Source: Nostoc sp. UHCC 0302
GTDB taxonomy: Bacteria > Cyanobacteriota > Cyanobacteriia > Cyanobacteriales > Nostocaceae
Length of the DNA: 64,000 bases
NCBI RefSeq assembly: GCF_038096175.1
Contig: NZ_CP151099.1
Location: 808,501-872,500 of the forward strand
Reading direction: 5' to 3'
Below are positions 63,132 through 64,000 of this stretch, in pieces. Below the pieces are notes generated by a model. That model saw nothing but the letters and a program-made list of their open reading frames with translations, did not search any database and was not told the DNA's origin. Each line of letters begins with the position of its first letter. Position 1 is the first letter of the stretch. Made by a program: the position numbers and the translations under genes.

Positions 63132-63566
63132 CTAAGAGGGTAGGGTTCCGGGCGGACCCAGCAATTCATCACCGTTTTCCGCAGCCATTCGTTCAAATAG
63201 CGCCAGGTCTGTTGGTTCTGTCTCATCTTGCGTCCCCACTGCTTCGATCAGCCCAGCAAAACCGCTGGGTGCAGCAACGACTAATGAACGCGATGGTTTA
63301 TCACCGAGTGTGGCGGCCACATGAGGTGTGCCAGGAGGAATCAGATAGCTTTCACCAGGGGTTAGCACCACCTTGTCATTACCCGCCCAGACAGTTAACT
63401 CTCCTTCCAGCACATAAATTTGTTCGGAATAGTGTGTATGGCGATGGAGGGGTGTTTGTGTACCTGGAGAGTTGTAACCCTCAATTAGGTCGTACTGACC
63501 ACCAGTTGTCGTGTGATCGGCATGGATGGTGATACGACTGCCCAAAAGCCAGAAAGATTGTGTCAT
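63132..63566 (-). CDS. Cupin-domain protein (quercetinase/mannose-isomerase-like)
   Basis: A 144-residue single cupin. The metal motif 1 is PLHRHTHYSEQIYVLEGELTVWAG (H-x-H-x4-E type) and motif 2 is LIPPGTPHVAATLGD. It may bind Fe, Ni or Mn; activity is unknown. The start ATG 63566 has AGGAGC 8 nt upstream. The longer open frame is a read-back over the region before dps. The stop TAG is next to the MITE duplication. Confidence 0.85.
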   Translation of the reverse strand: MTQSFWLLGSRITIHADHTTTGGQYDLIEGYNSPGTQTPLHRHTHYSEQIYVLEGELTVWAGNDKVVLTPGESYLIPPGTPHVAATLGDKPSRSLVVAAPSGFAGLIEAVGTQDETEPTDLALFERMAAENGDELLGPPGTLPS

Positions 63567-63606
63567 GAGTTTGCTCCTGTTAATAAAAAATCCTGACTGA
63601 TTGAAA

Positions 63607-64000
63607 CTAACTGCGTACCAGCGGGGTATCCACCAAATGTTCTGCAAGAAACCAAACCTGCATCTCATTCGTTCGTAATGCTTGACTCACCAACAAATCA
63701 TTCGTGCCGCTATCTTGATTCGCTGCCGTTTTATCGATCGCCACTCTCAATTCCCCAATGATTAACTCGTGGGCTTCCAGTAACCGCGACAACATCACGG
63801 GTACTTCCTCAACACCGTTGGGCGGACGCTCAATCTTAGTGACTTCTGCTACATGACGCGGGTCAGCGATGTCTGATGACAAGCCGCAAAGCGTCTACGC
63901 CACGCCTCCGAGTGTTTGTACCCGTTCACCTAGTGCATCAATTAACTCAATTTGTTCGCTGGCGTGTTTGTCGAGCAACAGATGCAGTTGATAAAACGTA
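63607..64000 (-). pseudogene. dps: Dps/ferritin-like stress protein with stop-carrying insert
   Basis: From the window edge the minus strand reads TFYQLHLLLDKHASEQIELI and DALGERVQTLGGVA, then a TAG (63895-63897). The same frame goes on with TLCGLSSD and then IADPRHVAEVTKIERPPNGV and EEVPVMLSRLLEAHELIIGEL to a normal end. This is Dps, the DNA-binding ferritin of starved or oxidatively stressed cells. The region A-stop-TLCGL is an extra of about 21 bp (GCGTAGACGCTTTGCGGCTT core) inserted in a conserved loop. The N-terminal part is outside the window. It is broken here unless the stop is read through or the second half is translated from ATG 63882. Confidence 0.78.
63876..63898. repeat. Small dispersed repeat inserted in dps
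   Basis: GACAAGCCGCAAAGCGTCTA (plus strand) interrupts the GGVA/ADPRHVAE loop of Dps. It shares its core with the repeat at 21839-21860. The boundaries are approximate. Confidence 0.6.

Noticed and set aside
1-64000. tRNA or rRNA genes.
   Set aside because: Scanning for typical T-loop sequences and conserved rRNA segments by eye gave nothing convincing; a covariance-model search would settle it.

Overview
The window looks like chromosome or large plasmid of a filamentous, heterocyst-forming cyanobacterium of the Nostoc type. Evidence: many GCGATCGC octamers (HIP1), heptameric ATTACGA tandem repeats, numerous small dispersed palindromic repeats, a PEP-CTERM exoprotein, multi-PAS/GAF sensor kinases with a cyanobacteriochrome-like GAF domain, and decayed IS66 and IS630 elements. 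No rRNA, tRNA or CRISPR array was found by eye. Family names come from motif recognition only; no search was run.

Layout. 1-20 kb, mostly + strand: detoxification and organosulfur or xenobiotic genes. These are the tail of a sulfonate-type ABC binding protein, an arylsulfotransferase-like propeller, three glutathione S-transferases, a DUF442 phosphatase-like protein with ChrA, an amidase, a VOC protein, acetolactate decarboxylase, and a compact run MDR / pyrophosphatase-like / SDR / TauD-type dioxygenase / NtaA-DszA-type flavin monooxygenase / GST (10.4-15.8 kb). An EamA exporter, a broken HAD phosphatase and a TauE/SafE exporter follow. 18.6-24.8 kb: a tight HpxZ / metallo-beta-lactamase-like / methyltransferase / NUDIX run, then three more methyltransferases around hisC. 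25-40.5 kb: a PEP-CTERM protein, two acetyltransferases, a DOPA-dioxygenase-like protein, two very large sensor kinases, YebC and an N-truncated sugar-binding protein. 41-46 kb: IS66 remnant, GH29 fucosidase, IS630. 45.9-64 kb: about twenty genes, nearly all on the minus strand, for redox and small-molecule detoxification (LDH-like, mercuric-reductase-like flavoprotein, isochorismatase-like, dienelactone hydrolase, two MOSC proteins, three alpha/beta hydrolases, SDRs, GMC oxidoreductase, SnoaL-like proteins, cupin, Dps).

The most distinctive signal is mobile small DNA. (1) A MITE-like family (105-203 bp, ends GAATGGCACTAAG / CTTAGTGCCATTC) has six copies here. Three have perfect 10-11 bp target duplications, and one sits inside an SDR gene whose frame would be exactly restored by removing the element and one duplication copy. 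(2) GC-rich repeats of about 21-24 bp have landed in frame inside coding sequences. In a HAD phosphatase and in dps they bring a stop codon; in the IS66 transposase, and probably in a hybrid kinase linker, they are read through as extra residues. (3) A second small element family (about 100-130 bp, ends ATACCAATT / AATTGGTAT) and nested palindromes populate the intergenic DNA. IS630 has an apparent A7 -1 frameshift site and supplies the last residue and stop codon of the LDH-like gene. A duplicated hydrolase/MOSC/SDR block has been partly eroded, leaving SDR stubs.
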